Positions 44,441 to 53,827 of a stretch of 55,366 nt of DNA are shown one piece after another; position 1 is the first letter of the stretch, and the number at the start of each line of letters is the position of its first letter. The notes below the pieces were generated by a model. It made no database searches. It was not told the origin of the DNA and saw only the letters and a list, made by a program, of their open reading frames with translations. Location of the stretch: positions 1 through 55,366 of the forward strand of contig CANQTA010000003.1 in assembly GCA_947626655.1 (NCBI GenBank), read 5' to 3'. Made by a program: the position numbers and the translations under genes. Source of the DNA: an uncultured Bacilli bacterium (GTDB lineage Bacteria; Bacillota_I; Bacilli_A; RF39; UBA660).

Positions 44441-44793
44441 TATTCTGCACTTCCTTCCTCTTTATTATCAGTAACAACTATTTTAATATGACTTGTTCTT
44501 TTATCATGACGATCAACATTACCACGAGAAGCAAATTGAATTCTTTTTAAAACCCGACCGGGATTAACAAAACATTCTTTGATAACTAAGTCATTTTCAT
44601 TCATATTATTATTGTTGACAGCATTTGCTACTGCTGAATTTAAAACTTTTAAAATCATTTTACTAGCTTTAGTATTGGTTGTTTCTAAAATTCTTCTGGC
44701 GCTTTCCACATCTTTGCCTCTAACTAAATCCATAGTCATACGAGCTAAACGTGGTTTTATAATTGCGCCTTTATGTATTGCATAAGCTTCCAT
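44440..44793 (-). CDS. rplV: Large-subunit ribosomal protein L22
   Basis: 117 residues; [20 protein letters not shown] at the N-terminus and the tunnel-lining hairpin with [14 protein letters not shown], then [11 protein letters not shown]. One-base overlaps with rpsS and rpsC. Confidence 0.96.
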   Translation of the reverse strand: MEAYAIHKGAIIKPRLARMTMDLVRGKDVESARRILETTNTKASKMILKVLNSAVANAVNNNNMNENDLVIKECFVNPGRVLKRIQFASRGNVDRHDKRTSHIKIVVTDNKEEGSAE

Positions 44794-45062
44794 TATTTAT
44801 TACCTCCACCAGCATGGCCTGTAAACTTCCGAGTTTGAGAAAATTCACCAAGCTTATGGCCAACCATTTCTTCAGTTATATATACTGGAACGAAATCTTT
44901 ACCATTGTGAATAGCAATAGTGTGTCCAACAAAGTCAGGATAGATTGTGCTTCTTCTTGACCAAGTTTTAATAACTGTTTTTTTATTTTCCTTATTTAAG
45001 TTTTGAACCTTTTTAAGTAAAGATTCTTCAATATAAGGACCTTTTTTTAAACTTCTTGCCAT
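44793..45062 (-). CDS. rpsS: Small-subunit ribosomal protein S19
   Basis: 89 residues; [39 protein letters not shown] and [18 protein letters not shown] are invariant family motifs. Confidence 0.98.
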   Translation of the reverse strand: MARSLKKGPYIEESLLKKVQNLNKENKKTVIKTWSRRSTIYPDFVGHTIAIHNGKDFVPVYITEEMVGHKLGEFSQTRKFTGHAGGGNK

Positions 45063-45071
45063 ATTATCCTC

Positions 45072-45905
45072 CTATTTACTCTTCCTACTAATAATTAATT
45101 TTTCAGAAGCTTTCTTAGTTTTACGAGTTTTGTGACCAAGGGCTGGTTTACCCCAAGGAGTCATCGGACTCTTACGACCAACAGGGGCACGTCCTTCACC
45201 ACCACCATGTGGGTGATCGTTAGGGTTCATTACACTACCACGGTTAGTAGGTCTTACACCCATGTGTCTTTTACGTCCAGCTTTTCCTAAATTAACTAGG
45301 TTAGCATCTTCATTACCAACAACACCAATTGTTGCCATACAAGTTCCTAAAATCTTTCTTGTTTCACCAGATTGCAAACGAATAATTACGTATTTACCAT
45401 CACGACCAAGGATTTGCGCACTAGCACCAGCAGCTCGACAAAGTTCTGCACCTTTTCCTGGTTTTAATTCAATACAATGAACCATTGTACCAACAGGAAT
45501 ATTTTGAAGTGGTAAAGCATTTCCAACTTTAATATCAGCACCTTCACCATTTTCAATAATCATATTAACTTTTAAACCATTTGGAGCAATGATGTATCTT
45601 TTTTCACCATCACGATAGTTTATAAGTGCTATGTTAGCATTTCTGTTAGGATCGTATTCAACTGTTGCAACACGACCAGTAACACCTATTTTATTTCTTT
45701 TGAAATCAATAACCCGATATTTTTTAGTAGCGCCACCACCAATGTGCCGAACTGTTAATTTACCTTGATTATTTCTTCCACCTGTTTTATTTACCTTTTT
45801 AACTAAAGATTTAGTAGGATTATTACCAATAGTTAATTCTTCATTACCTAAAGTAGTCATTCCTCTTCGACCATTAGTTGTTGGTCTATAATGTTTAATT
45901 GCCAT
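45072..45905 (-). CDS. rplB: Large-subunit ribosomal protein L2
   Basis: 277 residues; [20 protein letters not shown], then [18 protein letters not shown] and the peptidyl-transferase-centre motif [20 protein letters not shown] containing the key His. Confidence 0.98.
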   Translation of the reverse strand: MAIKHYRPTTNGRRGMTTLGNEELTIGNNPTKSLVKKVNKTGGRNNQGKLTVRHIGGGATKKYRVIDFKRNKIGVTGRVATVEYDPNRNANIALINYRDGEKRYIIAPNGLKVNMIIENGEGADIKVGNALPLQNIPVGTMVHCIELKPGKGAELCRAAGASAQILGRDGKYVIIRLQSGETRKILGTCMATIGVVGNEDANLVNLGKAGRKRHMGVRPTNRGSVMNPNDHPHGGGEGRAPVGRKSPMTPWGKPALGHKTRKTKKASEKLIISRKSK

Positions 45906-45919
45906 TAGTATTCTCCTTC

Positions 45920-46195
45920 CTATAAATCAATAGTAGAGCCTGCAGCTAAGGTTACCATAGCTTTTTTATATGCCTTAGTTGTTCCTTCATATTTACCTAC
46001 TCTACGTCTTTTAGTTTTTGTATTTAGTGTATTAACACTTTTTACATTAACTTTAAATGCTTCTTCAACAGCTTTTTTGATTTCTGTTTTGGTTGCATTT
46101 TTAGCTACCTTAAATGTATAAACATTTTCTTTTCTTTCAGCCATACTTTTTTCAGTAATAACCGGCGAATAAATAATATCACTATAATGTTTCAT
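45920..46195 (-). CDS. rplW: Large-subunit ribosomal protein L23
   Basis: 91 residues; [40 protein letters not shown] and [11 protein letters not shown]. Docking site for trigger factor and SRP at the exit tunnel. One-base overlap with rplD. Confidence 0.96.
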   Translation of the reverse strand: MKHYSDIIYSPVITEKSMAERKENVYTFKVAKNATKTEIKKAVEEAFKVNVKSVNTLNTKTKRRRVGKYEGTTKAYKKAMVTLAAGSTIDL

Positions 46196-46818
46196 TATTT
46201 AAGCACCTCCTCAATTTTATTTAATGCTTCTTCTTCAATTACTAAAGTATCAGCATTAGTTAAATCATAACAATTGATTTCATTATACATAAGCACTAAA
46301 ACATTACCTAAATTTCTAGTTGCCATGTATAAATTTTCATTTTCATCACTTGTTACAAATAAGATTTTGCCACTTAATTTTAAATTTTCTAAAATAGTTG
46401 TAGCTTCTTTTGTCTTAAGGCTATCTAATTTGATACTATCAAGAATTACTAGAGCTTTTTCTTTAGCTTTATAAGTTAAAGCAGTTTTTAAAGCTAGAAC
46501 TCTTTCTTTACGATTAATTTTAAAACTGTAATCACGAGGATTAACACCAAAAGCAATTCCGCCACCACGCCATTGAGTAGCACGAATACTACCTTGACGA
46601 GCCCGACCAGTACCTTTTTGTTTCCATGGTTTTCTTCCACCACCAGATACTTCTGCTCTCGTTTTAGTTTTTCTTGTACCTTGACGCATACTATCTAGTT
46701 GTAAACGAATCATTTTCTTTAAAGCGTCATCATTTACATCAATATTCCAAATTTTACTTTCAAGAGTGATATCTTTAACTACATCACCTTTTATATTTTT
46801 AACACTTATCTTTGTCAT
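46195..46818 (-). CDS. rplD: Large-subunit ribosomal protein L4
   Basis: 207 residues; the tunnel loop RQGTRKTKTRAEVSGGGRKP with WKQKGTGRARQGSIR is intact. In some bacteria L4 also regulates its own operon through the S10 leader, and a leader of suitable length precedes rpsJ here. Confidence 0.97.
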   Translation of the reverse strand: MTKISVKNIKGDVVKDITLESKIWNIDVNDDALKKMIRLQLDSMRQGTRKTKTRAEVSGGGRKPWKQKGTGRARQGSIRATQWRGGGIAFGVNPRDYSFKINRKERVLALKTALTYKAKEKALVILDSIKLDSLKTKEATTILENLKLSGKILFVTSDENENLYMATRNLGNVLVLMYNEINCYDLTNADTLVIEEEALNKIEEVLK

Positions 46819-46837
46819 TGTAATTCCTTTCTAAAGA

Positions 46838-47644
46838 CTATTTAGCCTCATCCGGATTTTCTTCTTTAGTTTCTTCTTTTACTTCTTCAGTAGTTTCAGG
46901 AGTATTTTCGACTTCAGTTGTTTCTTCAACTGGGGTATTTTCTGAATTTTCTCCTTCTTCAACTACTTCATCAACTACAGTTTCTTCTTCATAAGTTAAG
47001 ATTTCTTTAGCATCTTTCTTACGAGAATTTTTGATAGCACTTTTAATATAAACTAAAGAATTTTTAGCACCTGGAATATTGCCACTTACTAAGATATAAT
47101 TTTCAGCTTCGTTAACTTCAATTATCTCTAAATTTTGAATTGTTACAGTTTCGACTCCCATATGTCCTGGAAGTTTTTTACCCTTTAATACTCTTTTAGG
47201 AAGCATTGTACCAAGAGAACCTGGTCCTCTATGATAATGTGATCCATGTCCCATAGGTCCACGAGATCCATTCCATCTTTTAATAACACCTTGCATTCCT
47301 TTTCCTTTTGAAGTACCAGTAACATCAACAACGTCACCTACTTCAAAAATTGCAGCACTTATTTTATCTCCTATATTATAAGCGCCTTCATAATCTCTTA
47401 TTTCTTTTAAGAAGCGCTTAGGAGTTGTACTAGCTTTTTTGGCATGACCAATTTCAGCCTTATTAGTACGATTTTGTTTCTTTTCAAATACGCCTAGTTG
47501 AAGAGCATTATAACCATCTTTTTCTACTGTTTTTACTTGCATTACAGTATTAGGTTCACAAGCAATTACTGTAACAGGAATTAATTTACCGGCTTTAGTA
47601 AATACTTGGGTCATTCCAACTTTGCGTCCTAAGATTCCTTTCAT
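46838..47644 (-). CDS. rplC: Large-subunit ribosomal protein L3 with long acidic tail
   Basis: 268 residues against about 209 usual. The core is standard: [40 protein letters not shown] and [19 protein letters not shown]. After about residue 208 there is an extra tail of about 60 residues rich in Glu, Thr and Val ([28 protein letters not shown]), presumably disordered and exposed. Confidence 0.96.
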   Translation of the reverse strand: MKGILGRKVGMTQVFTKAGKLIPVTVIACEPNTVMQVKTVEKDGYNALQLGVFEKKQNRTNKAEIGHAKKASTTPKRFLKEIRDYEGAYNIGDKISAAIFEVGDVVDVTGTSKGKGMQGVIKRWNGSRGPMGHGSHYHRGPGSLGTMLPKRVLKGKKLPGHMGVETVTIQNLEIIEVNEAENYILVSGNIPGAKNSLVYIKSAIKNSRKKDAKEILTYEEETVVDEVVEEGENSENTPVEETTEVENTPETTEEVKEETKEENPDEAK

Positions 47645-47665
47645 TTTTATTTCCTTCCTTTTCTA

Positions 47666-47980
47666 TTATTTAAATGTTTTAATTTGGATGTCAACTCCAC
47701 TTGGTAAATCTAAATGTGTTAAAGCATCGATAATTTCTTTACTTGGATTTTTAATTTCCACTAATCTCTTATGAGTTCTTCTTTCAAATTGTTCACGAGA
47801 GTCTTTGTATTTGTGGACTGCTCTAAGTACAGTAAACTTCTCTATCTCTGTTGGAAGAGGTACTGGACCAGAAATCTCGCCACCTATTCTTTTGACAGTC
47901 TCAACTATTTTAGAAGCTGCTACATCAAGTACACGATGATCATAAGCTTTTAAGTTGATTCTTACTTTACTATTTGACAT
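47666..47980 (-). CDS. rpsJ: Small-subunit ribosomal protein S10
   Basis: 104 residues; [40 protein letters not shown] and [14 protein letters not shown] are diagnostic. First gene of the superoperon; also the NusG/NusB partner in antitermination. AAGGAGG precedes the ATG. Confidence 0.98.
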   Translation of the reverse strand: MSNSKVRINLKAYDHRVLDVAASKIVETVKRIGGEISGPVPLPTEIEKFTVLRAVHKYKDSREQFERRTHKRLVEIKNPSKEIIDALTHLDLPSGVDIQIKTFK

Positions 47981-48109
47981 TTACTAAGTCCTCCTTTCGC
48001 CTATATCTAGTATAGACTTGCTCCACTCGAATTACCTGAGTTATCTAGAAAGATATTTACCAACTCTTCCTAGTGTATCAGCAACCTCGCGCATCATTGC
48101 AGTCATACG
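47981..48109 (-). ncRNA. Structured 5' leader of the S10 operon
   Basis: About 128 nt of leader separate the predicted start from rpsJ. It is much richer in GC than other gaps and has paired segments: GAGTT...AACTC with an AT-rich interior, and ACTC...GAGT. S10 leaders in several phyla bind L4, but I cannot match this one to a defined class. No ORF of convincing length is present. Confidence 0.5.
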
Positions 48110-48115
48110 AATATG

Positions 48116-48145
48116 ATTATAGCACACTAATTATATGTTTTGCAA
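48116..48145 (-). promoter_or_regulatory. Promoter of the S10-spc-alpha superoperon
   Basis: On the minus strand TTGCAA (48140-48145) and a perfect TATAAT (48116-48121) are 18 bp apart, and TGC directly before the -10 makes it an extended -10 promoter. It is the only strong promoter seen before a 14-kb run of ribosomal genes. Confidence 0.8.
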
Positions 48146-48230
48146 CAAAAAAATAACTATTTTTTTAACTTTTTTAAAGAAAACTATATTAGTAATCAGA
48201 CATCTTATTTTTTAAATTTTAATAAAGAAT

Positions 48231-48255
48231 TAAAAAAATGTTAGATTTCTCTAAC
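48231..48255 (-). terminator. Terminator of the 48264-49778 gene
   Basis: GTTAGA pairs with TCTAAC over a 4-nt loop, followed by a run of seven T on the minus strand. It insulates the S10 promoter from upstream transcription. Confidence 0.75.
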
Positions 48256-48263
48256 AAATTTAA

Positions 48264-49778
48264 TTAATATTCAGAACTTTCAAATATATTTGATATTTCA
48301 TTTATTAATTCTAGTAATGTTTCATTATTAGCTATATTATTTAAAATTTTATTTGTATCTTCTTCGGTTAAATTATCAGCTTTTATAGCATTGGCTGTAT
48401 TAAATCCTTCGACACTTTTTATTTCTTTATTAGTAGCATTAATATTAATGGTAAATTCAAGATCTGGAGTTGGCATTTTTATTTTGGCCTTGATACTAAT
48501 ATCGTTAGCATTTTCTTTATTGTAATTTAATTCTAATGTGGTACCCTCAGCACTCATGCTTACTTCAACTAAAGTGTCTGACATTTTTAAACTTAGTTTT
48601 ACACCTTCATAATCAATATCTAAAGCTGTTTCTTTTTCATCTAAAGTTAAGGTTCCATATTTTTCACCTGCAACTACAATATTAAATTTATTTTCAGCTA
48701 TTTTTTCTAATACTATTTTTGACTCTTCGTTATCAAGTTCTATTTTTTCTAGTTTATTACCATTACTTGTATAAACATCAATAGTTATGTTTTTACCATC
48801 ATTAGTAATATCATTTTGGAAACTTTGTAATTTTTCTTTAATTTCGGTTACACTCATTGCTGATACTTCACTACAAGATTGCAACAATTTCGAATTATTA
48901 AGCATGTCATCTATTATTTGTTTAATGATAGCAACTTGATTTTCAGCAGTTAAATTTAAACGATATTTTGTCGTATTTATACTTTTATTTAATACTGTTA
49001 TTTTTTCTTCAGTAGTTGTAAAATATTCTGTCTTTAAAGAATTTTTAATAATTTTACTCATTTCTTCAACAATTATTTTTAAATCAGCACTTTTGGTATC
49101 CCAAACATTTGCATAATCTTCAGAATTTTCTAATAAAGAAATAGGACGGTTATATAAATTGTCTAAATTAACATAAATATTCTTATTATCAGCATATATT
49201 TTTGGACTAAGTAACTTTTTATTATTATATAAAGCTTGTAAATCAAGAGATATTTTCTTATTTTCATAATCAAGACCTAAATCATATTTTAAAGACATTT
49301 TATTAATAATGGTGGCAATTTTTTGAATATCTTTGTCACTCGATTTCATATTAAAGGTTATATCTGCTTCATTACCTAGTAAACTAGGAGTTTTAACAGC
49401 GCTTAGAAATTTTTCACTCACTGTATCGATAATTTCATAGTAAACATTTTTAGGAGTTGGTTTTTTATAAATAAATTTATAAACGCCTAAACCAACTAAT
49501 AAAACAATTAAACAACCTACTACTACTAAAGGGATTAAGAACTTATTTTTCTTTGGAGTTTGATTAGTCGGAGAATTATTAACCGGCGGATTTCCAACAT
49601 TGTTTGTAGGCATGGCATTTAATACTTCAACATTATTGGGAGTCAAAGACATACCATTATTTGCATTTTCACTAGGATTACTTGGATTATTGACAGGGGT
49701 GACATTATTTAAATTGTTAAATTCTTGATTGGGTACTTCATTAGTAAGAGTACCATTCAAATTTTGATTATTATTCAT
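48264..49778 (-). CDS. Membrane protein with Asn/Pro-rich cytosolic N-terminus and large extracellular domain
   Basis: 504 residues, family not recognised. The first 75 residues are low-complexity (Asn, Pro, Thr), then KKNK precedes a TM helix at about 81-105. About 390 extracellular residues follow. The outer part has repeating beta-strand-like segments (LDIDYEGVKLSLKMSD, LNYNKENANDISIKAKI), suggesting a lipoprotein-like beta-rich fold. It is monocistronic; role unknown. Confidence 0.7.
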   Translation of the reverse strand: MNNNQNLNGTLTNEVPNQEFNNLNNVTPVNNPSNPSENANNGMSLTPNNVEVLNAMPTNNVGNPPVNNSPTNQTPKKNKFLIPLVVVGCLIVLLVGLGVYKFIYKKPTPKNVYYEIIDTVSEKFLSAVKTPSLLGNEADITFNMKSSDKDIQKIATIINKMSLKYDLGLDYENKKISLDLQALYNNKKLLSPKIYADNKNIYVNLDNLYNRPISLLENSEDYANVWDTKSADLKIIVEEMSKIIKNSLKTEYFTTTEEKITVLNKSINTTKYRLNLTAENQVAIIKQIIDDMLNNSKLLQSCSEVSAMSVTEIKEKLQSFQNDITNDGKNITIDVYTSNGNKLEKIELDNEESKIVLEKIAENKFNIVVAGEKYGTLTLDEKETALDIDYEGVKLSLKMSDTLVEVSMSAEGTTLELNYNKENANDISIKAKIKMPTPDLEFTININATNKEIKSVEGFNTANAIKADNLTEEDTNKILNNIANNETLLELINEISNIFESSEY

Positions 49779-49842
49779 TTACTTCATACTTCCTTCCACA
49801 CTATTCTATTTAATGATAACATATTTTTTATATTATTTAAAG

Positions 49843-50772
49843 TTATTTTGAAACAATAAAATAAGCATAATATTCTTCATAAGTAATATCGTGTTCTTTG
49901 ATATAAGTGGCAACTTCTACACCTACATAACGATAATGCCATGGTTCAAATTTATATCCAGTTAAATATTCTTTATCTTTTGGATATCTTAAAATAAAAC
50001 CAAATTTATGAGCATTATTATTTAACCAAGCAAATTCTTTGCTGTTTTCAAAATGAGCTTTTGAGGAAGCGGTATTTAAATCGGTTGCTAAACCGGTTTG
50101 ATGTTCAGATGAACCTGGGCGAGCTGAATAACGGTCGGCAGCACTGGCACCATCTCTTTTTACATAATTATTATATAAAGTGTCTTGAGTTTGGTAACTA
50201 CGATAACTAGAAACATCATATAATATAATGTTATCAAGTAAAGCAGCATTTATCATTTTTACTAAATTATCATAGGCTTCGGGATGCATTTTTTTAGTGC
50301 TAGCATGGGAATATTGTGAATCCATTTCAACTAATTCAGGAACATAGTTATTATTTAAAGTATAAAATTTATTTACTAATATTAAAGTTCCAGTTTCTAG
50401 ATTGCTAGCTTCAGTATTAGTATAAAATTCTTTATCAATATTACAATTGACTTCGGTAACAACATCTTTATAAGATTTTTGGGGATATTTTTGAGCATAA
50501 TCCAAATATCTTTGATAGTTTCTTTCCAAATAATATTCTTGATTTCTTAAATTAGCTGTAATTTCATATTCACTTCTTTCTGGTTCTTGATTATCTTCTT
50601 TTGGTGGGTTATTTTCATCATTTATTGGTATTTGGGGCTTAGACTTAGTAGTTGTAATATTAACATTTTGATAAGTGATGAAATAACTAAAACTAATAAC
50701 AATAAATAATATGATTAAAAAAACAAGAATAAAACCATAAAAATAAATTTTCTTTTTTTTACTACTAGTCAT
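49843..50772 (-). CDS. D-alanyl-D-alanine carboxypeptidase, VanY/M15B family
   Basis: 309 residues with a TM anchor at about 10-32, a Pro/Glu-rich linker and a C-terminal M15B domain. Zinc ligands and catalytic Glu appear as SSEHQTGLATDLN (His, Asp) and FEPWHYRYVG (Glu, His); SSYRSYQTQDTLYNNYV is also family-typical. Removes the terminal D-Ala of wall peptides. VanY-type resistance function is not implied, as no vanHAX genes are present. Confidence 0.92.
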   Translation of the reverse strand: MTSSKKKKIYFYGFILVFLIILFIVISFSYFITYQNVNITTTKSKPQIPINDENNPPKEDNQEPERSEYEITANLRNQEYYLERNYQRYLDYAQKYPQKSYKDVVTEVNCNIDKEFYTNTEASNLETGTLILVNKFYTLNNNYVPELVEMDSQYSHASTKKMHPEAYDNLVKMINAALLDNIILYDVSSYRSYQTQDTLYNNYVKRDGASAADRYSARPGSSEHQTGLATDLNTASSKAHFENSKEFAWLNNNAHKFGFILRYPKDKEYLTGYKFEPWHYRYVGVEVATYIKEHDITYEEYYAYFIVSK

Positions 50773-50781
50773 TTAAACCTC

Positions 50782-52278
50782 TTATTTTTTTAATAGAATA
50801 TCGGTTTCTTTCATTTCTTCAGGAATAGCTATATCCATATATTCTAAAATCGTTGGAGCAACCATAGTTAGATCGCCATTTTCTTTTAATTTAACTTGTT
50901 TATCTAATAAAATAAAAGGAACTTTACTTAAAGTATGGGTAGTAACTTTATTACCATTAGCATCAAGCATAATATCAGCATTGCCGTGGTCAGCTAAAAT
51001 TATAACCTTATAAAAATTTTCATCGGCTTTTTCGATTATTTTTTTAAGACAAATATCTACAGCCATACAAGCACTAACCGTGGCATCAAAATTACCAGTA
51101 TGACCGACCATATCGGGATTAGCAAAATTGACTAGAATAAAATCATAATCTTGCATCATACACTCAATAGTTTTTTTGGTAACTTCAACGGCACTCATTT
51201 CAGGTTTTAAATCATAGGTAGCAACATGAGGGGATGGAATATGGAAAGTATTGCATTTAGGAATTTTACCGAGAAATCCACCATCAAAAAAGTAAGTAAC
51301 ATGAGGGTATTTTTCAGTCTCAGCAATACGAGCTTGGGTTAAATCAAGCTTTGATAAATAAATACCTAAAGGATTAGTGATAACGGGTTCAGGAATAAAA
51401 TTATTAGTGGGTATTTCTTTATCAATTGGTAAAAAACTATAAACTTCTAAATTATGCATATCATAAGTATTAAATTCTTTAAATTCAGGATCTACAAATG
51501 TTCTTAAAATTTGTTTAGCACGATCAGCACGATAATTCATCCATATTAAGGCATCGCCATTTTTGATTAAGCCTTTTCTATTTACTAAGATAGGATTAAT
51601 AAATTCATCAGTAATATTTTTTTCATACATCTTATTAATAATACCGCTTATATTAGTAGTTTCAATACCATAGCCTTTTGTTACTAAATCATAATATTTT
51701 AGAGTTCTATCATAATGTTTATCACGATCCATTGCATAATAACGACCACAGATAGTAGCAATATCACCGATTTGATGTTCAGATATAAGGGTTTGAATTT
51801 GGTTTAGATAATTAAGAGAGGAATGAACAGAAGTATCACGGCCATCAGTTATTAAATGAAAATGAATTTTAGTAAAACCATTTTTGATTAATAATAAATA
51901 CATATTTATAAAATCATCAATTCCAGCATGAACATTGCCATCACTGCAAAGGCCCATGATATGAATATCTTTGGTTTTATTTTGTAAAAGTTTTTGAAAG
52001 ATTGGATTATCTAATACATTACTAGTTAAAAATTCATCTACTAAAGTTTCATTTTGTTTTAAAAGTCGACCAGCTCCAATGGTAGAATGACCAGTTTCAC
52101 TATTACCAAATTGCCCTTTATGAAGGCCTACTGGTTCTTCAGATGCACTTAATATAGAATGAGGATATTCATTCCATAGAGTTTGAAATGTTTGCATATT
52201 AGCTTTCTTAATGGCATTACCATATTCTTCATCTCTTAAACCAAACCCATCTAAAATAATTGTTAATATTTTTTTCAT
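50782..52278 (-). CDS. gpmI: 2,3-bisphosphoglycerate-independent phosphoglycerate mutase
   Basis: 498-residue glycolytic enzyme converting 3-phosphoglycerate to 2-phosphoglycerate with two Mn ions. Metal site ILDGFGL at the start, catalytic Ser in GNSETGHSTIGAGR, HLITDGRDT, and ILADHGNADIM plus TTHTLSKVPF at the end. It stands apart from pgk by 1.5 kb, with spo0A and a NUDIX gene between. Confidence 0.96.
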   Translation of the reverse strand: MKKILTIILDGFGLRDEEYGNAIKKANMQTFQTLWNEYPHSILSASEEPVGLHKGQFGNSETGHSTIGAGRLLKQNETLVDEFLTSNVLDNPIFQKLLQNKTKDIHIMGLCSDGNVHAGIDDFINMYLLLIKNGFTKIHFHLITDGRDTSVHSSLNYLNQIQTLISEHQIGDIATICGRYYAMDRDKHYDRTLKYYDLVTKGYGIETTNISGIINKMYEKNITDEFINPILVNRKGLIKNGDALIWMNYRADRAKQILRTFVDPEFKEFNTYDMHNLEVYSFLPIDKEIPTNNFIPEPVITNPLGIYLSKLDLTQARIAETEKYPHVTYFFDGGFLGKIPKCNTFHIPSPHVATYDLKPEMSAVEVTKKTIECMMQDYDFILVNFANPDMVGHTGNFDATVSACMAVDICLKKIIEKADENFYKVIILADHGNADIMLDANGNKVTTHTLSKVPFILLDKQVKLKENGDLTMVAPTILEYMDIAIPEEMKETDILLKK

Positions 52279-52326
52279 TTAGTTTCACCTTTTTCTAATA
52301 TAACATACTTAAATTAAAAATACAAA

Positions 52327-52806
52327 TTAGTCTTTATTAATTATATATTGAAATTCCTGTTTAGCGAGTAAATCTAAAACTATTTTTGGACGGATATCCT
52401 TATCTTTTAAATCTTCAATATCAAACCAATGGAAGGTAATATGATTTTGATGTTTTTTTTCAATAGTGGAAAATACCTCTTCTTGATATAAGCTTTTATC
52501 TTGAAATTCTAATTCATGGACTATTAAAATTTCATGATAATTTTGCCCATTATAAGACGATTTAAAGAAATTTTCAATTAAAGCAATGCTTTTTTTATGA
52601 ATTGTATCAATACCTGTTTCTTCTTTAAATTCACGGATGGCAGCTTGAACTGAAGTTTCACCTAAACTAACACGACCACCAATAAAAACTAAAAAAGGTA
52701 CTAAAGTATTGACTTGTAAAAGAATATCATTATTTCTTCTTATAATAACAGCAACTCGATAATTAAATGACTCATTACCTATTTCATAATAAATATCTTC
52801 TTTCAA
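52327..52806 (-). CDS. NUDIX hydrolase
   Basis: 159 residues. The Nudix box is complete: GGRVSLGETSVQAAIREF then KEETGI, with the catalytic Glu residues. The substrate is unknown; ILLQVNTLVPFLVFIGGRV resembles ADP-ribose or nucleotide-processing members. Adjacent to gpmI but separated by 48 bp. Confidence 0.85.
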   Translation of the reverse strand: MKEDIYYEIGNESFNYRVAVIIRRNNDILLQVNTLVPFLVFIGGRVSLGETSVQAAIREFKEETGIDTIHKKSIALIENFFKSSYNGQNYHEILIVHELEFQDKSLYQEEVFSTIEKKHQNHITFHWFDIEDLKDKDIRPKIVLDLLAKQEFQYIINKD

Positions 52807-52848
52807 GGATTACCACCTATTAATCATTATAATACTTTTTTGAAATTT

Positions 52849-52868
52849 AAAAAAGAGCCTTAGCTCTA
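52849..52868 (-). terminator. Terminator of spo0A, overlapping its stop codon
   Basis: AGAGC pairs with GCTCT around TAAG, followed by six T on the minus strand; the stem begins at the TAG stop. Confidence 0.78.
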
Positions 52869-53627
52869 ATTATAGATTAAATTATTTTGAACTTTTAACC
52901 GATCAGCAATAGTTGTTAAATATTCAGAATTAGTAGGTTTATCACGATTAACATTAATACTATTACCAAAAATATCTTCCATTAAATTGATATCTCCTCT
53001 TGTCCAACTAACTTCAATAGCATGCCTTATAGCTCTTTCAACTCTCGTCGGAGTGGTATGAAATTTTTTAGCTATTTCCGGATAGACATCTTTAGTAATA
53101 TAAGAAATTACGTTATTATTGCGATAAACTATTAAAATGCCTTCTTTTATATATTGATAACCACGAATATGAGATGGAATACCTAAATTATGTAATAAAT
53201 CAGTAATGTAGGCTTCTTGTTCAAATATTCGAGCTGATTTAGTATTATATTTTATACCAACTGATAATATTCTTTTTTCTAAACTCATAAAGTTAATGGG
53301 TTTTAACATATAATAATCAATGCCATAATTGTTGGCTTCTTCTAAAATGGCTTCATCTTTAAAATTTGTGGTGATAATAATATTCTTTTGAATTTTTCTT
53401 TTGTTAATTTCACTAAGGATAAATAAACCATCTAGGCGAGGTAAAATAAGATCCATTACAATTACATCAAATTCATTTTCATGATTAATGATATAACTTA
53501 GTCCTTCTTCACCATCTTTTTTACAAGCTACTACTTTAATTACTTCGTGACTGCTGAAATACTTCTCAATGTCTTTAGTTAAAGATTCATTATTATCAAT
53601 AACTAAAACGTTAATGCTGTTTTTCAT
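52866..53627 (-). CDS. spo0A: Sporulation master regulator Spo0A
   Basis: 253-residue response regulator. The receiver domain has the phospho-acceptor Asp59 (DVIVMDLILPRLDG) and Lys109 (MLKPINF), but the acidic pair at the start is VIDNN, so the second Asp is Asn12. The C-terminal DNA-binding domain is unmistakable: ITDLLHNLGIPSHIRGYQY, TTPTRVERAIRHAIEVSWTR and DKPTNSEYLTTIADRL. ATG 53627 is used (AGAGGAG before it) rather than the frame's first ATG at 53675, which lies in the promoter. It controls entry into sporulation and other stationary-phase traits by binding TTTGTCRAA boxes, several of which precede the gene. Confidence 0.96.
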   Translation of the reverse strand: MKNSINVLVIDNNESLTKDIEKYFSSHEVIKVVACKKDGEEGLSYIINHENEFDVIVMDLILPRLDGLFILSEINKRKIQKNIIITTNFKDEAILEEANNYGIDYYMLKPINFMSLEKRILSVGIKYNTKSARIFEQEAYITDLLHNLGIPSHIRGYQYIKEGILIVYRNNNVISYITKDVYPEIAKKFHTTPTRVERAIRHAIEVSWTRGDINLMEDIFGNSINVNRDKPTNSEYLTTIADRLKVQNNLIYN

Positions 53628-53673
53628 TTTTCTATTCTCCTCTTTTAAAATATTATGTACTGCTTGTGTATTC

Positions 53674-53759
53674 ATTATAAAAGATTATTTGACAAAAATC
53701 TAGAGTAATTATTGACAAGTTTTGTCTATTTACGTCAAACGTTGTTGATTTTTGTCGAA
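53674..53759 (-). promoter_or_regulatory. spo0A promoter with Spo0A boxes (autoregulation)
   Basis: On the minus strand a perfect TATAAT (53674-53679) lacks a good -35. Just upstream, TTTTTGTCAAA (53688-53698) overlaps the -35 area. Further up are TTGACAAG/TTTGTC (53712-53726), ACGTCAAAC (53732-53740) and a perfect 0A box TTTGTCGAA (53751-53759, opposite orientation). A box cluster over a weak SigA promoter suggests Spo0A~P activates its own gene. No SigH-type promoter is evident. Confidence 0.65.
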
Positions 53760-53774
53760 AAAGATAGATAAAGA

Positions 53775-53801
53775 TTAAAAAACAAGTAATTTCTTACTTA
53801 T
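53775..53801 (-). terminator. Terminator of pgk
   Basis: AAGTAA pairs with TTACTT over a 4-nt loop, followed by GTTTTTT on the minus strand. A second weaker AAAGT/ACTTT hairpin lies closer to the pgk stop. Confidence 0.65.
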
Positions 53802-53827
53802 TCTATAAATAATAAAGTTTTTTGACT

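Noticed and set aside
49843..50772. Vancomycin-resistance gene vanY
   Set aside because: The domain is present, but no vanHAX or vanRS genes are near; ordinary wall-trimming carboxypeptidases share it.
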